From: Voacanga thouarsii
Taxonomy: Eukaryota > Streptophyta > Magnoliopsida > Gentianales > Apocynaceae
Direction: 5' to 3'
Assembly: GCA_026120185.1 (NCBI GenBank)
Contig: JANUWF010001726.1
Span: forward strand, 1,136,501-1,200,500
DNA length: 64,000 nt
Part shown: piece by piece, positions 35,431-46,928 of the stretch
Layout: the number at the start of each line of letters is the position of its first letter
Numbering within the stretch: the first letter of the stretch is position 1
Position numbers and translations under genes: made by a program
The notes under the pieces: generated by a model
Database searches by the model: none
Told to the model about the DNA's origin: nothing
What the model saw: the letters and a program-made list of their open reading frames with translations, nothing else

Positions 35431-35817
35431 ATGGCTAACTAGAGTTTAGTCGAAACCGATAATGGGTAGGACTCGCAGATAAGTACCACTTTGGAGAAGG
35501 TGCTAGAATGTTTTGAAAGAACAGTCACCTCACGATTCCAAAAGATAAATGATACTTTTCGGGTTTTTGCAACCATGATTCAAAATACGGAAAGACAGAT
35601 TTAGTATTTAACTGATTTAGTGATAAACTTACAAGGAAAATCATTTTTGATCCCTATAGGGGCAGATACACAGGAGGAATCAGTAGCTATTACATTGAGG
35701 AGTGGAAAAGAACTGAAGGACAAAATAGAGGAGACTAGGCGCCGACCTGAGAAAGAGACCTAGGCTAGTTTTTACCTAAACCAGAAACTGGAGAGGGCAG
35801 AGATGAACCAGCACCGG
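35431..35817 (+). pseudogene. Athila element 1 gag remnant
   Basis: ATG GCT AAC TAG at 35431 gives MAN followed by a stop. The frame then reads STTLEKVLECF, NTERQ, YLTDLVI and AITLRSGKEL, the C-terminal part of Athila gag that precedes protease. The capsid part, normally several hundred residues between MAN and STLEK, is not present. It is cut at 35818 by the LTR of Athila element 2, with ACCGG as candidate target site. Gag would form the particle that packages element RNA; this remnant cannot. Confidence 0.72.
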
Positions 35818-36702
35818 TGATAGGGGCTAAAATCATTATTATTTTCCTAATTATTTAAGGTTAAATTGAGATACTTTTGTTGTAATAACTAAGTATATTC
35901 CTTCCTATTTGATATTTTGGTTGTAGAACGTATTTTTGATGAATTTGTGCATATTTGAGTTAATTTTGAGCAAAAAGGAAAATTTTCTAGCACATACTTG
36001 GCGTCAGGTTTGGCAAGGGGACCAGGCACCAAGTCTATTATGGTCCGGCCACTGAAAACAGAGCAAAACTTAGGAGGAAAACAGAACACACCTGGCGCCC
36101 GGTGGGTCGAAGGGACTCGGCACCAGGTCCGCTCTAGAGCATGAAAATTCTATGTGCGAATTTAGAAAATTTTCAAAGATTTTGGTATTTTCTAATTCTT
36201 ACTCGTCCAAAACTCCTCAAGTAACGAATTTGGCATCAAAGAAGCCTATAAAACCAAGAGAAAACATAAGAGAAAGGGAGTGAATCCAAGATAAAAAATT
36301 CCAATCACTCAAAAGAGGAGAGATTCACCATTTAAGGAAGGTTATTCAAGAGAGTCTTCAAATGAGAAGAAGAATGCTTGTTTATTAGTGCTTTCTTTTA
36401 CCTTTGTTTTCTTGTTTTTAAACAATGATATATTAAATGTTTTATTTGTAATTTGATATTATTTTGGAATTCATAGCTTTTTGTTAATATAGTTATTTAA
36501 TCAATTATATATCATCTTTGATATTTGATTACTTATTATCATTGATTATTGATGCAAGTTCTTCTAATTAACTTAGGAAACAATGTTAGGAGTTTATTCC
36601 ATTGATTTCGTATTTTTCAAATCGTAACGGACTTGGAAAATGAAATTAAGATTAAAGGACTAAAGTAATTAAAAATTAGTTGATTTTACATCGAGCAAAT
36701 GG

Positions 36703-39700
36703 TGTAACACCCCACTACTACGTACCCTAAAAGGGCAGGGATGTCGCCCCGTCCCGTAAGACAAGGGGTCTTTAAAACGAGGTGTAAAATGTAAAGGCAA
36801 CCCCAAAAGAGTTAACTTAGATAAATAAAGAAAAACTCTTATTACATCCGGCTCAAATTGGAGCAATACGAAATAAAACAATTATCGTTCAGAAGCTTAA
36901 ACAACAACTGGTTCCTAGAACAAAATGGGGAAAGAAAATAAAAGCTTCAACTATCATATGCCCCGCTGGCTCAGTACAATCTATCTCTTGAAAACATGAT
37001 ATAAAATAGTGTGAGATGAAATCTCAGTAAGTCCTGTGTGTGCACATGGTGTTTCAAACAGTTTGTGTATGCATAGTGGAAAATATTTGTAGAAATATTT
37101 GGCAAGTCATAAATACTTTCTTTTCACATGGAGTGGGTTTTTCTCATAATCACACTTTATACAAAATAAATCATCCACTCGAATAAACAGTCATGTCACC
37201 ACACGTTGGGCTCCATGAGGACAAGGCACCACACTCTGTGCACCTTGCCGGGACCAGATTGCCACACGTTGGGCGTTCTGATCAAGGTGAGTGTACAGCT
37301 CACCGGGTGAGATACTCCTCCTTCTCTACACCCAACAAAACCATCCGGGTGTCCATGTCGGGAAAATAAATAATACCTTACCAGGTACAAATGCTAGCTC
37401 GGACCGGCCTGACCAACCAATACTGTCGCCTCTTCAAGCCGAGCTTATCTTCTAGAGGTGGCCTCCTACCAGAAGGCCTACTCTAGCCCTCCAAGACTAG
37501 TATTGTTAGCATACCCCTATTGAGTACTCAACGAACATATCCGTCAATTCCTGATTCAAAATTTTCATACATTGGCTTTGTACAACGTGGTTTTTTTTAA
37601 AAGAGTTTTCAAAAAATTTAGGAGAAAGAATAGTTTTCTTGATAAAATCGTTAGTTTGACAAAACCGTTTAAAGAATAAATATCCACGTTTACAACCCAA
37701 GTAAATATAGTTTAACAATAGCTTCACAAAGCTTTACAACATAGACTTGCCATCACAACATTTAATAAAAGAGTTTATGTAAGGACTTACTTGATATGCC
37801 TCAGACAAATGAGATAAAATCACAGCTTGCTTTCCTCAAATATCTTCCTGATCTAAAACCATATAATATTATGATCAGGGTCTCAATCGATTCGAACATG
37901 CTCTAAACTCATTTATTCCCATAACAATTCACAATCCACTATCTAATTCCAAATAAATTATCTAAACCCCAAGGTTCATATACTATGACCATATATTCAT
38001 TAAATACATGATTATTATATCGAAAAGGCTTGACTTGACCATCACAATTCATCTCCATCATTACCACAATAAAACATGGCATAGCTATCCATTGAATAGG
38101 CTTAGTTAATTACTCGACTCAAACTACCCATTCATCATACTATTGGACCTCATCAACCATATTAAACTTTAATTTTGACATCAAGGGTAAGTATCCTCTT
38201 ACCTTGCAACAACCGGGTTAGCAAGATCTCGATGCTCCTATGGTGATCGTCTCGAGTTCGTTTGATTAGAAGAGAAAAGCTGCCTTCTTCCCTTCCTTTT
38301 GACCGAAAATAAGTAAAAGGGATGAAATCAGCCTTTAGGTGGCGTGATTCAAGGGAAGAAAGGGAGAAGAATTAATGGAAGAAAGGAATCAAGAGGTTGA
38401 GATGGTTTTTACTTACTTTAGAGGGTGATCGGTTTCTTGCTAGGAGTTGTTCTTGTGATTTTCGAAAATTGTAGAGAGGTTCTTGTTGGAATTTTTCATG
38501 TAGAATGGAGAGGGTAGTCGGCTACTGAGTTTTAGGGTTAGAGAAGATTCGTTTAGGGTTAGATGGTGGTGTTTAGAAAGACTCCTAATGGCTTTAGGTT
38601 TCTTGGATAGCAAGGGCGAAAATTTGCAGCTTGCTATGCACCTTATTGTTGCCGAATTTGGGAGGGTTTATGAGAAGAAAATATTCTGCAATTTGCTCCC
38701 TTATGTTGGCCAAAATATAGCTTAAGTAAAGGGCTGTATGTGTTCAGAATTTTTGGCCAAAACAAGGAAGAGTTTGAGTAGGTTTTGAGAACTAAAATTC
38801 TGTGCGCATGCAGTGATTTGTTGTGCAAAAATTTGCTGAACAAAGGGGAAGAAATTCTGGACGTTTGTAGCTGTTGTTCTGCCGCGATTTACAGAGAAAA
38901 GGGTGAGGGTTTTTGGTGCTGAAAATTGGCTTAATTTGCTGAGGATTTTGGTAGGTTTTGGTGTGCAAAAATTTCGTTTGAGTAGGAGTACAATCTGGCC
39001 AAAATTTCTGATAGGAAGCTGTTGAAAATTCTAGGCCGAAACTGGCCGAAATTCTGGAGTTTTTTGGTGAATAAAATCTAATTTTGTGCAGCAAAAATAA
39101 TCTGAATTGATGGAAGATGTTTTAGGTGATTTGAGCTAAGGTTTGAAGAGTTGGATTGCACTTAAAAGTGCTGGATTTTTGGACATCTTGTGCTTGCACA
39201 AGGCTGCCGAAATTTTGCTAGAAAAAGGAAACAAAACCCTAGTTGAAGTATGATTAAGATCTGATTTTCTAAAGGATTTTGGATAAGATTTCCTAATGTT
39301 GGAAGAGTTTGAGTTGAGCTAAAATTCCCTCAAAAAGTGGCGGCACTAGCTGGAACATTTTCTAGATTTTTAGCTAAGGTTCTAAGTTCAATATCAATAA
39401 GGTTTCCAACTAGGAGAACAACTCTTTAATTCCAACTATCCATTACCAAATCTAATAAGTTGAAATCAAGCTGGAATTTTAATTTTTCAGCTAGGGTTTT
39501 TCGAAAATCCAAGAGAACAAAGGCTTGAAAATAAAGGTGGTCTTTGATCACATAAAAAATCCTTGAATTTAGGAAATAACTATAGAGACTTATTTCCTTA
39601 TAATAATGGCGCTAAAATTTCTCTAGGATGGCTAGGTCTTTTTCGGCCAAGACATGTAGAAGTCTAGGAAAAGAATTTTTGAAAAGAAACTAAGATTCGA

Positions 39701-40021
39701 AAAAGGTAATATTCGAACTCGGATCACCAAAGGAAATCACCAATCTTCCTGCTATTCCAAACCAACTCCAATGCTAATATTTCTCTAAGAAATTCTTTCC
39801 ACCCTAATTCTCATCCTTCCATCTCCTCGACTAAACTTCACTTAACTAACTCTTAAACAACACAATTATTTCTCACCAAACAAATCAAATGCAAAAACAA
39901 CTTTGAAAATCACATGCACCCATGCAAGAATAATTTCTAAGATAACACGTGAAATGCAAAATGCTATGCAATACATGACTTTTTCCCCAAAGTCAAAGGT
40001 GGTTTTGGACGGGGTATTACA
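36703..40021 (-). mobile_element. Solo LTR of a Tekay-like family, 3.3 kb
   Basis: Plus-strand ends TGTAACACCCC and GGGGTATTACA, flanked by AATGG (36698-36702) and AAGGG (40022-40026), a near-perfect duplication. The minus-strand end (CGACATCCCTGCCC then GTTACA) matches the LTR end at 58269-58314, so it belongs near the Tekay-like element but to another subfamily. It has no internal region. 38640-39480 gives several frames from a pair of alternating low-complexity words, none convincing as a gene. Confidence 0.85.
39708..39766 (-). other. tRNA-like module in the solo LTR
   Basis: On the minus strand TTGGTTTGGAATAGCAGG (A-box-like) is followed by GATCCGAGTTCGAATATT (B-box-like), about 255-313 bases from the LTR start at 40021. 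It corresponds to the modules at 22277 and 55291. Confidence 0.55.
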
Positions 40022-40560
40022 AAGGGTCATTCGCTAATTTCATATTTATGAGGAATTGAGTTTAATGCATGTTTTAGTTATGTTGGTTTGATTGGAAAAT
40101 TTGCTAATATAAACAAAAGATAGCGATTCCATGGATTAGGAAACAAGTGAAATCTATCTAAGTAGATTTATGACTTGAAAAACGATTGAATTTTACTTTA
40201 TGTTCCTTCATGATGTAAAGATGGTGATTACTTGAGATAATTGCTAGTTGATTCATTATCATGTTTTCTAGGATAGTTGTCTAAATTGCATATTCCTACA
40301 TCCTTAAGTTGTATATATTTCTTTATTTTTCTTTTTATTATTTTCTCACTTTATTGGGTCAGTTAAACAATGAATGAAAAATGATTAGTGTATACTTGTT
40401 CCTTTAAAAATTGATACTCTTTAATTCCTTATGCTATGCTTGCGATTAGTATACCTGCTCGTATATATATTTTGGGATTAATGTTTTAATTAAAACTTGA
40501 CTAAGGGATATATTTAAATTTGATGATTTTTATACATTCAAAATTTACGTATCAAGTTTT

Positions 40561-40578
40561 TGGCACTGTTGCCGGAGA
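40561..40578 (+). other. Athila primer site
   Basis: TGGCACTGTTGCCGGAGA, two changes from TGGCGCCGTTGCCGG, right after the element 2 LTR. Confidence 0.8.
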
Positions 40579-40826
40579 ATAATATCATAAAAGCTTGGAT
40601 TTTATTAATTTAACCATATTTATATGTCTATATATAAATATGTAAATATGTATATATGTTTCTTGTATAGATAAGTGCTATATTTTGTTTTCTTGTATAC
40701 TTGTACTTTAATGTCCCTATATATTATAGTTTTTCTAATATAATTTGTGAATATGTACCTTAACTAACTAGATTTGATATTGTACTATGCATATATAATA
40801 CTAACAAGCTAATTTATGTAGGTACT

Positions 40827-41440
40827 ATGGCCAATTAGAATACGAGATGGTATCTTAACATGTCTCAAGGGATGACATCTCGATCATCCGACTCCACTAC
40901 CTTAGAAAGGGTATTAGGAAAATTTGCCACCTGTGTAACTAAACATTTTCATGAGATAGATGACACATTAGCAAAACTTGAGGACTTGATTTGAAATATG
41001 GAAAGGCAAATGTGATTTTTAACGGATTTAGTAATAAGTCATCATTAGGGGTAGAAACACAGCACGATTTAGCTGCCATTACATTACGAAGTGATAAGGA
41101 GCTATTCAATCCTAGCACAGAATCGGTACTATCTAAAGAAGATGGGTTGGAGCCAACCCTTCTTAGTGACCCTTTTGAAAAACAAGCTAAAAAAACCAGA
41201 TTTGCAGCAACCGGTACCTTACCCCACTCACACACAAAAAGCAAGAAAAGATACACAATTTGACAAGCTTTTATAAATATTCAAACAGTTGCACATAAAC
41301 ATTCCACTCAGTGAAACTTTGATACATATGCCCAAATATGCAAAATTTCTCAAAAGCATGCTTGTCAACAAAAAGAGATTGGAAGAATTATCCACTATGG
41401 TTTTGAATTAGGAATGCTCTACCATCTTACAAGATCAATG
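40827..41440 (+). pseudogene. Athila element 2, shortened gag
   Basis: ATG GCC AAT TAG gives MAN then a stop, exactly as in element 1. Then come TTLERVLGKFATCVTKHF, KLEDLI, MERQM, LAAITLRSDKELF, and after a frame change LHINIPLSETLIHMPKYAKF and KKRLEEL. These are the gag C-terminal and linker regions. Only about 60 codons separate the start from the AITLRS motif; full Athila gag has a capsid of several hundred residues there. Elements 1 and 2 share this compact form, so the loss predates both copies. Several stops look like CAG to TAG or TGG to TGA changes. Confidence 0.78.
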
Positions 41441-41444
41441 GACT

Positions 41445-41800
41445 TTGCCACGAAAAGAGAATGATCCAGTGAGTTTTTCTATTCCTTGTCTTATTGCTAC
41501 TCTTACATTTTGTAATGCATTAGCAGACTTGGGGGCTAGTATTAATTTTGTGTCATACAAAACTTTTAAAAAGCTAGGCCTAGGCGAGCCCAAGCCCACT
41601 AAGATGAGTATTCAACTTGCAGATAGATCTATTAAATATCTTGAGGAAATAATTGAGGATGTATTAGTTAAAATGGACAAATTCATATTTCCTGTGGATT
41701 TTATTATTCTTAATATGGATGAAGATTCTAAGGTTCTTTTAATCCTAGGTTAACCTTTCATAACTACTGCAAAAGCATTAATTGATGTTTATTGGGGAAC
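41445..41800 (+). pseudogene. Athila element 2, aspartic protease
   Basis: An open frame from 41445 to 41753 reads FSIPCLIATLTFCNALADLG, then ASINFVS, LGLGEPKPT, IQLADRSIKY and DVLVKMDKFIFPVDFIIL, the Athila-type protease that cuts the gag-pol polyprotein. The active-site region is DLGAS, as usual in Athila. A TAA at 41751 replaces the Arg of LGRPF, and sequence like ALIDVYWG follows. Frame 41802-42230 continues with the protease-RT linker, ending LEYAFFANGEKLPVIIAKYL. Confidence 0.85.
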
Positions 41801-42059
41801 ATTGACACGAGGGTGGGGGATGAAGAAGTCATCATCAAAATCCATAAAAAGCATGCAACATCCAGTCTCTTATGATGATTCTTGTTTAAGGATTGATATT
41901 TTTGATGAGCCTATCCTTGATTTTGTACTGAAATCATTTGTAAATTGCTCCATGAACTTGATAGAACAATCCATTGCATATTTGGAAGATTCAAATAAGG
42001 GCCAAGAATTGGGGGGATTTCAGAAAATTGAAAAAAGTAATTTAGGAATGATAAAGTCA

Positions 42060-45000
42060 TCCATTGAGGAACCACTGGAATTAGACCTCAAAAACCTCTC
42101 CGAACACTTGGAATATGCATTTTTTGCTAATGGGGAGAAATTGCCAGTGATCATAGCAAAATACCTTACTTATGATCAAAAGACCAAATTGGTAAGTCTA
42201 TTAGGAAAATATAATGGAGGTATTGCATGAAAAATTATAAACATTAAGAAAATTAGTCCTTTCTTTTGTACTTACAAAATTTTATTGGAAGAATAAGCCA
42301 ACATAGTGCAACCTCAACGTAGGTTGAACCCAAATATGAGTGATGTAGTAAAAGGTGATATGATTAAACTTTTAGATTTTGGCATCATTTACCCTATTTC
42401 TGACAGTATTTGGATGAGTCCAACACAAGTGACACTAAAGAAAGGAGGAATAACTGTGAGCCCAAATGAAAAAAAAAAATGAATTGATCCCAATGAAATT
42501 GGTAACCAGTTGGAGGGTTTGCATTAATTATAGGAAATTAAATGAGATAACTGTTAGGGATATGCCTTAAAGTCAATTTGTATTTATACTATTGTCGTTA
42601 TGTTTTATATAATAATATGAGATTTTCCTTTCCATGAATAGTGCATTTTGTTTTGTGATCATCAAGTACGTGACTTGATAGTAAAACCCAACAATGAATA
42701 CAATGGTTATTCTAAATCTGTCCCTGTTATTATTTTTGGAATAATAATAAATTAAGATTAGTATGTTTGTGACTAGATGGCTATGTTTTACTGGTCATGG
42801 ATATTTGTGATATCAAGTCAAACTATAAATAAATGTTAGAGAACATTGTATTGGACATGACCCACTATGAGAGTACTTTATGGAATATGTCATAAGTACT
42901 TTCTAGCCATAATAATATTAAAAGTCCTTTGACCTAAATTCATCATAGTTTCCTATTTGATAAATTCTATATTTTTGACGTTTCTAAAGTTATCTTTAAT
43001 CAGATAATAAATTAGACTACTGTTGGATATAGAATAAATCAAGGAGAGGAATATGATTGATTGTGAAGGAATTTGTCCCTCTCAATTATGGAAGAGATAT
43101 CAATGGGCCCCTTAATAAGGTAGACTGTTAAAATGCATGGTCGTGCTTAAATATATCAATCTAAGATATTGATATCATTTGTTTGAACAGTCTACTATGA
43201 AATCAAGAAATAATTGATTAAGCTTAATGAGGATGACATGCTCCGTGCCTTATGCTTAATCTGGATATCATGTGACAAAAGGACTAAATATAAAATTATG
43301 GTTTGGTTCACAGAGATCACTGATTTTCATTTAACCTGGATAGTTATAATGTTTTGCTAGAAACCGCTTATAACTTGTGGGCCATTTAAATATGATTTGG
43401 ACACACTGTAAGTGTTAAATGAACCTATAGGGTAACACAATAAGCGAACTTGTTAGGTTATTTTTCTGGTAACCAGATTCGATGAATCTGGAAACATGTC
43501 TAAGTTAATCGAACTTAGAAAATCTACTAGATACAATGAATTTGGAAATATGTCCACATTCCATGTATCTGGATGATGTCTAGATTATAAGAATCTGACT
43601 CGGTAAATTAATTAGTTAAATTATCGAGATAATGGCAGAATCTTATCATATCAGTTTTAATTTAATTTGAATTTAAATTAAAATACAATAAGATATTGTT
43701 AGGGTTAGACTCTAAGAGATTCGAAGTGGGTTTTTAAGAAAACCCTAGCCATCTTCTTAAGTGTGCCAATTCTGTTGAGAATATTTGTGCCTCCATTCAT
43801 CAGAAAAAAAAACTCTCTCAAAAAACCCTAGGCGCTAGCACTCCCCGGGTAACGAGTGAGTTCGCGGTATGTATCCGATAGAGGACGTTCGCATACTGCA
43901 ACGTCTGGTGATTGTTCGGGTTGAACGTACAACAGCGCAATCAGAATCGAATAGTTTCGATTACAGCAAATAGAGGTAATTCTGCAAACCTACGATCTTC
44001 TTAATTGTTTACTTGGATCCTCGGAAGGGATTCGTGGATATTTTTCGTGTTTAGGAATCCACAAACCCTAACAATAACTAGGAAGGACCATTTTCCTCTC
44101 TCTTTCATTGACCAAATGTTAGAAAGGTTAGCTGGACATGAGTTTTATTATTTTTTAGATGGGTTTTCTATTTACTTTCAAATTCCCCTAGCATCGGAGG
44201 ATCAATATGGTACTTTTGCATATTGACGTATGCCTTTTAGTTTTTGCAATGGTCCTAGAACTTTTCAAAGATACATGATGGCTATTTTTGAAGGACTTGT
44301 GGGAGACATCATAAAGGTATTTATGGATGATTTTTCTATTTTTGGTGATTCTTTTGACTTATGTTTGGCCAATTTAGAGAAGGTGCTTCAAAGATGTAAA
44401 GAGACCAACCTTATGCTTAATTGGAAAAAATGCCACTTCATGGTGCAAGAAAGCATAGTATTGGGATACAAGATTTCAAGGAAAGGTATTAAGATTGATA
44501 GAGCAAAGATTGAGGCAATTGAGAAACTTCCCCCTCCCTCTTCCGTGAAAACTATTCGAAGCTTTCTTGGTTATGCTAGTTTTTATTGGAGGTTCATCTT
44601 GGATTTCTCAAAAATTTATAAACCTCTTATCTCTTTACTTGAAAAAGATGTTTTTTATTTTGATGAGAAATGTCTCAATGCTTTCAATGTGCTTAAAAAG
44701 AAATTGATCAATTCTCCTATTTTAATTGCACCGGATTGGTCTCTTCCTTTTGAATTAATATGTGATGCAAGTGATTATGTAGTAGGCGGGGTGCTTGGAC
44801 AAAGGAGGAATAAACATTTTCAACCAATTTACCATGTAAGCAAAACTTTTACGGTGGCAGAAGATAATTACACCGCAACGGAGAAAGAATTGCTTGCAAT
44901 AGTGTTTGTTTTCGATAAATTCCATTCTTATCTTATTTTGTTCAAATTCATTGTGTATACGAATCATTCAGCCTTTAAATTCCTAATAACCAACCATGAT

Positions 45001-45201
45001 TCCAAACCAAGTTTTATAAGATGGGTTTTGTTATTACAGGAATTTGATTTGGAAGTTAAGGACAAAAAGGGAGTTGAGAATTTAGCTACGGATCACTTAT
45101 CTAGGTTGAAAAATCCCAACCTAGAGCCTTTGGCTGAAGAAGACATCAATGACACCTTTCCAAATGAACAACTTCTACTTGTTGATGGTGAAATTTCTTA
45201 A
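42060..45201 (+). pseudogene. Athila element 2, reverse transcriptase and RNase H, split by a solo LTR
   Basis: RRLNPNMSDVVKGDMIKLLD and RVCINYRKLNEIT lie before 42552. After the solo LTR (42552-44073) the protein resumes RKDHFPLSFIDQMLERLAGH. TGA at 44224 interrupts [11 protein letters not shown] and is an Arg codon (CGA) in relatives. The catalytic FMDDFSIFG is at about 44320. The stretch EKTTFTCPF usually found before YGTFAY is absent, an in-frame loss of about nine codons. 44230-45201 is then open for 323 codons through the RT end ([26 protein letters not shown]) and RNase H ([35 protein letters not shown]). Frameshifts upstream of the solo LTR add to the damage. Confidence 0.92.
42552..44073 (+). 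mobile_element. Solo LTR, copia-like, 1.5 kb, perfect TSD
   Basis: TGTTAGGG at the start and CCCTAACA at the end are an 8-bp inverted repeat. ATAAC stands on both sides (42547-42551 and 44074-44078). It sits inside the RT coding sequence between YRKLNEIT and RKDHF, and removing it with one ATAAC restores contiguity of that motif. No internal region. Confidence 0.95.
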
Positions 45202-45204
45202 ACA

Positions 45205-46489
45205 CTTTGGTATGCAGATTTTGCTAACTACTTAGTTGTAGGAATTATTCTGAAAGATTTCACTACACAACAAAAGAAGAAATTCGTCTCCTACTAAAAC
45301 ATTCCTTTGGGAAGATCCCTACTTGTTTTGGTGTTGTGCGGATCAAATCATTCGAAGATGTGTAAATTCTGTAGAAAGTACAAATATCTTGAAACATTGC
45401 CATGAAGGACCTACGAGAGACCACTACCAAGCTAACAACACCACAAGAAAGGTGCTTGAGCCTGGATTTTATTGGTCTACACTCTTCAAGGACACTTACG
45501 GGTTTGTTCAAAATTGTGATAGGTGTTAATATACAAGTAATATTTCTACATTTAATGAGATGCCATTGCAAATTTTTCAAGCTTGTGAAATTTTTGATTG
45601 TTGGGGAATTAATTTCATGGGCCTTTTTTTGAATTCTTTAGGTAACAAATACATCTTGATTATGATTGAGTATGTATCTAAGTGGGTTGAGATGCAAGCC
45701 TTGCTTACTAATGATGTACGGGTTGTAGTAAAATTTCTTAAAAAACTTTTCACCTGGTTTGGAGTGCTTAAGGTGCTCATTAGTGATAGGGGAACCCACT
45801 TTTGTAATACCTAATTGGATAAAGTCCTCAAACATTTAGGGGTTACTCATAAATTTGCTACCTTTTATCACCCTCAAACTAGTGGCCAAGTTGAGGTGGT
45901 TAATAGAGAGTTAAAAAGAATTTTGGAAAAAGTGATTAATCATACAAGAAAGGATTAGAGTCTGAAGCTAAATGATACTCTTTGTGCTTATAAGACTACT
46001 TTTAAAACTCCCATTAGTACAACCCTCTATCGATTGGTGTATGAGAAATTGTGTCATCTATCGGCAGAAGTTGAACATAGGGCTCATTGGGTAATTAAAC
46101 TTGTCAATTTTGAACTTCATCTTGCAGGACAACAATGATTACTTCAAGTGAATGAGTTGGAGGAGTGGTATAATGATGCCTATCATAATTCACGGATTTA
46201 CAAAGATAAGATGAAATGTTGGCATGATAGGCATAGTCGTTCCCCTCATAAGTTTCAAAAAAGAGATAAGGTGTTAGTATTTAATTCTCGGCTTCAACTT
46301 TTTCCTGGTAAGTTGAAGTCCCAATGGTCAGGACCGTATGAGATATATTGAGTTTGTCCATTTGGAGTTATTGAGGTTTCTCATCCAACTAAGAAGATCT
46401 TTAAGGTGAATGAAAGTCGATTGAAACTATATTTGGGTAAAGAACTTAGCACTTTAAAGCATTTTGATATTACCCTTTATGAGTCATGA
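45205..46489 (+). pseudogene. Athila element 2, integrase
   Basis: In changing frames: ADFANYLVVGII and FTTQQKKKF (about 45215-45290), ADQIIRRCVNS, KHCHEG (about 45392), EPGFYWSTLFKD and CDRC (about 45518), an H2C2 zinc finger. Then [10 protein letters not shown] (about 45592), where the first catalytic Asp of the DDE triad (IDFMG in relatives) has become Asn. [46 protein letters not shown] and VLVFNSRLQLFPGKLKSQWS complete the family order, and the frame ends near TGA at 46487. Integrase joins element DNA to the host; this copy has stops, frameshifts and a lost catalytic residue. Confidence 0.88.
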
Positions 46490-46928
46490 TTGTTCATTGG
46501 TCCTTTATACTTCTTTTTCTTTATCTTTCATTTCTTTTATTGCTTATTTTTCTTTTTCTAGATTTATATTTTCTTGTTTTTGTTTCTTTTGAAGTTAGGT
46601 ACCATTGGGATTTTTCTAATGACTACTCCTTGTGGTGGATTCACACACGTGGGACCTAATATGTAATAGAAGTATTTTCTTCAATTCATTCTCTCTGTAT
46701 TTATTTTGGTCTTCTTAGTTTTGCTTTCATTGTTATATCTTTAGCCTGAGGACAATGTCCAGTTTAAATATTTGGGGGGGGGGGGGAGAGAAAATAGGTA
46801 TTGAAGATCTTTTCCATATTATCATTTTTTGTGTGAAATATTTTGTGTTTTTCATTTCTTAGCAATGATGTTTTTCTTACTTGTATATGAATTTTTGTCA
46901 TTCATTTGGTGGTTTTTTATGAAATTGG
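46490..46928 (+). other. Athila element 2, 3' noncoding, with GGACAATGTCC and G tract
   Basis: T-rich DNA. GAGGACAATGTCC (about 46748) contains the perfect inverted repeat GGACA-A-TGTCC and is followed by GTTTAAATATTTG and a run of 14 G (about 46773-46787). The same arrangement is near 55735-55770 and, on the minus strand, near 25760. It resembles a second, internal purine tract. Confidence 0.6.

Larger units (their letters stand above)
35818..40554 (+). repeat. Athila element 2, 5' LTR (interrupted)
   Basis: LTR 35818-36702 plus 40022-40554, about 1.4 kb without the insert, TGATAGGGGC to TACGTATCA. A TATAAAACC box near 36246 is a plausible promoter. The solo LTR at 36703-40021 splits it. 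Confidence 0.85.

Noticed and set aside
38640..39094. Minus-strand frames in the solo LTR as a gene
   Set aside because: They come from repeated words such as AAATTCTG and GCCGAAA within the LTR; no known domain, and they overlap in different frames.
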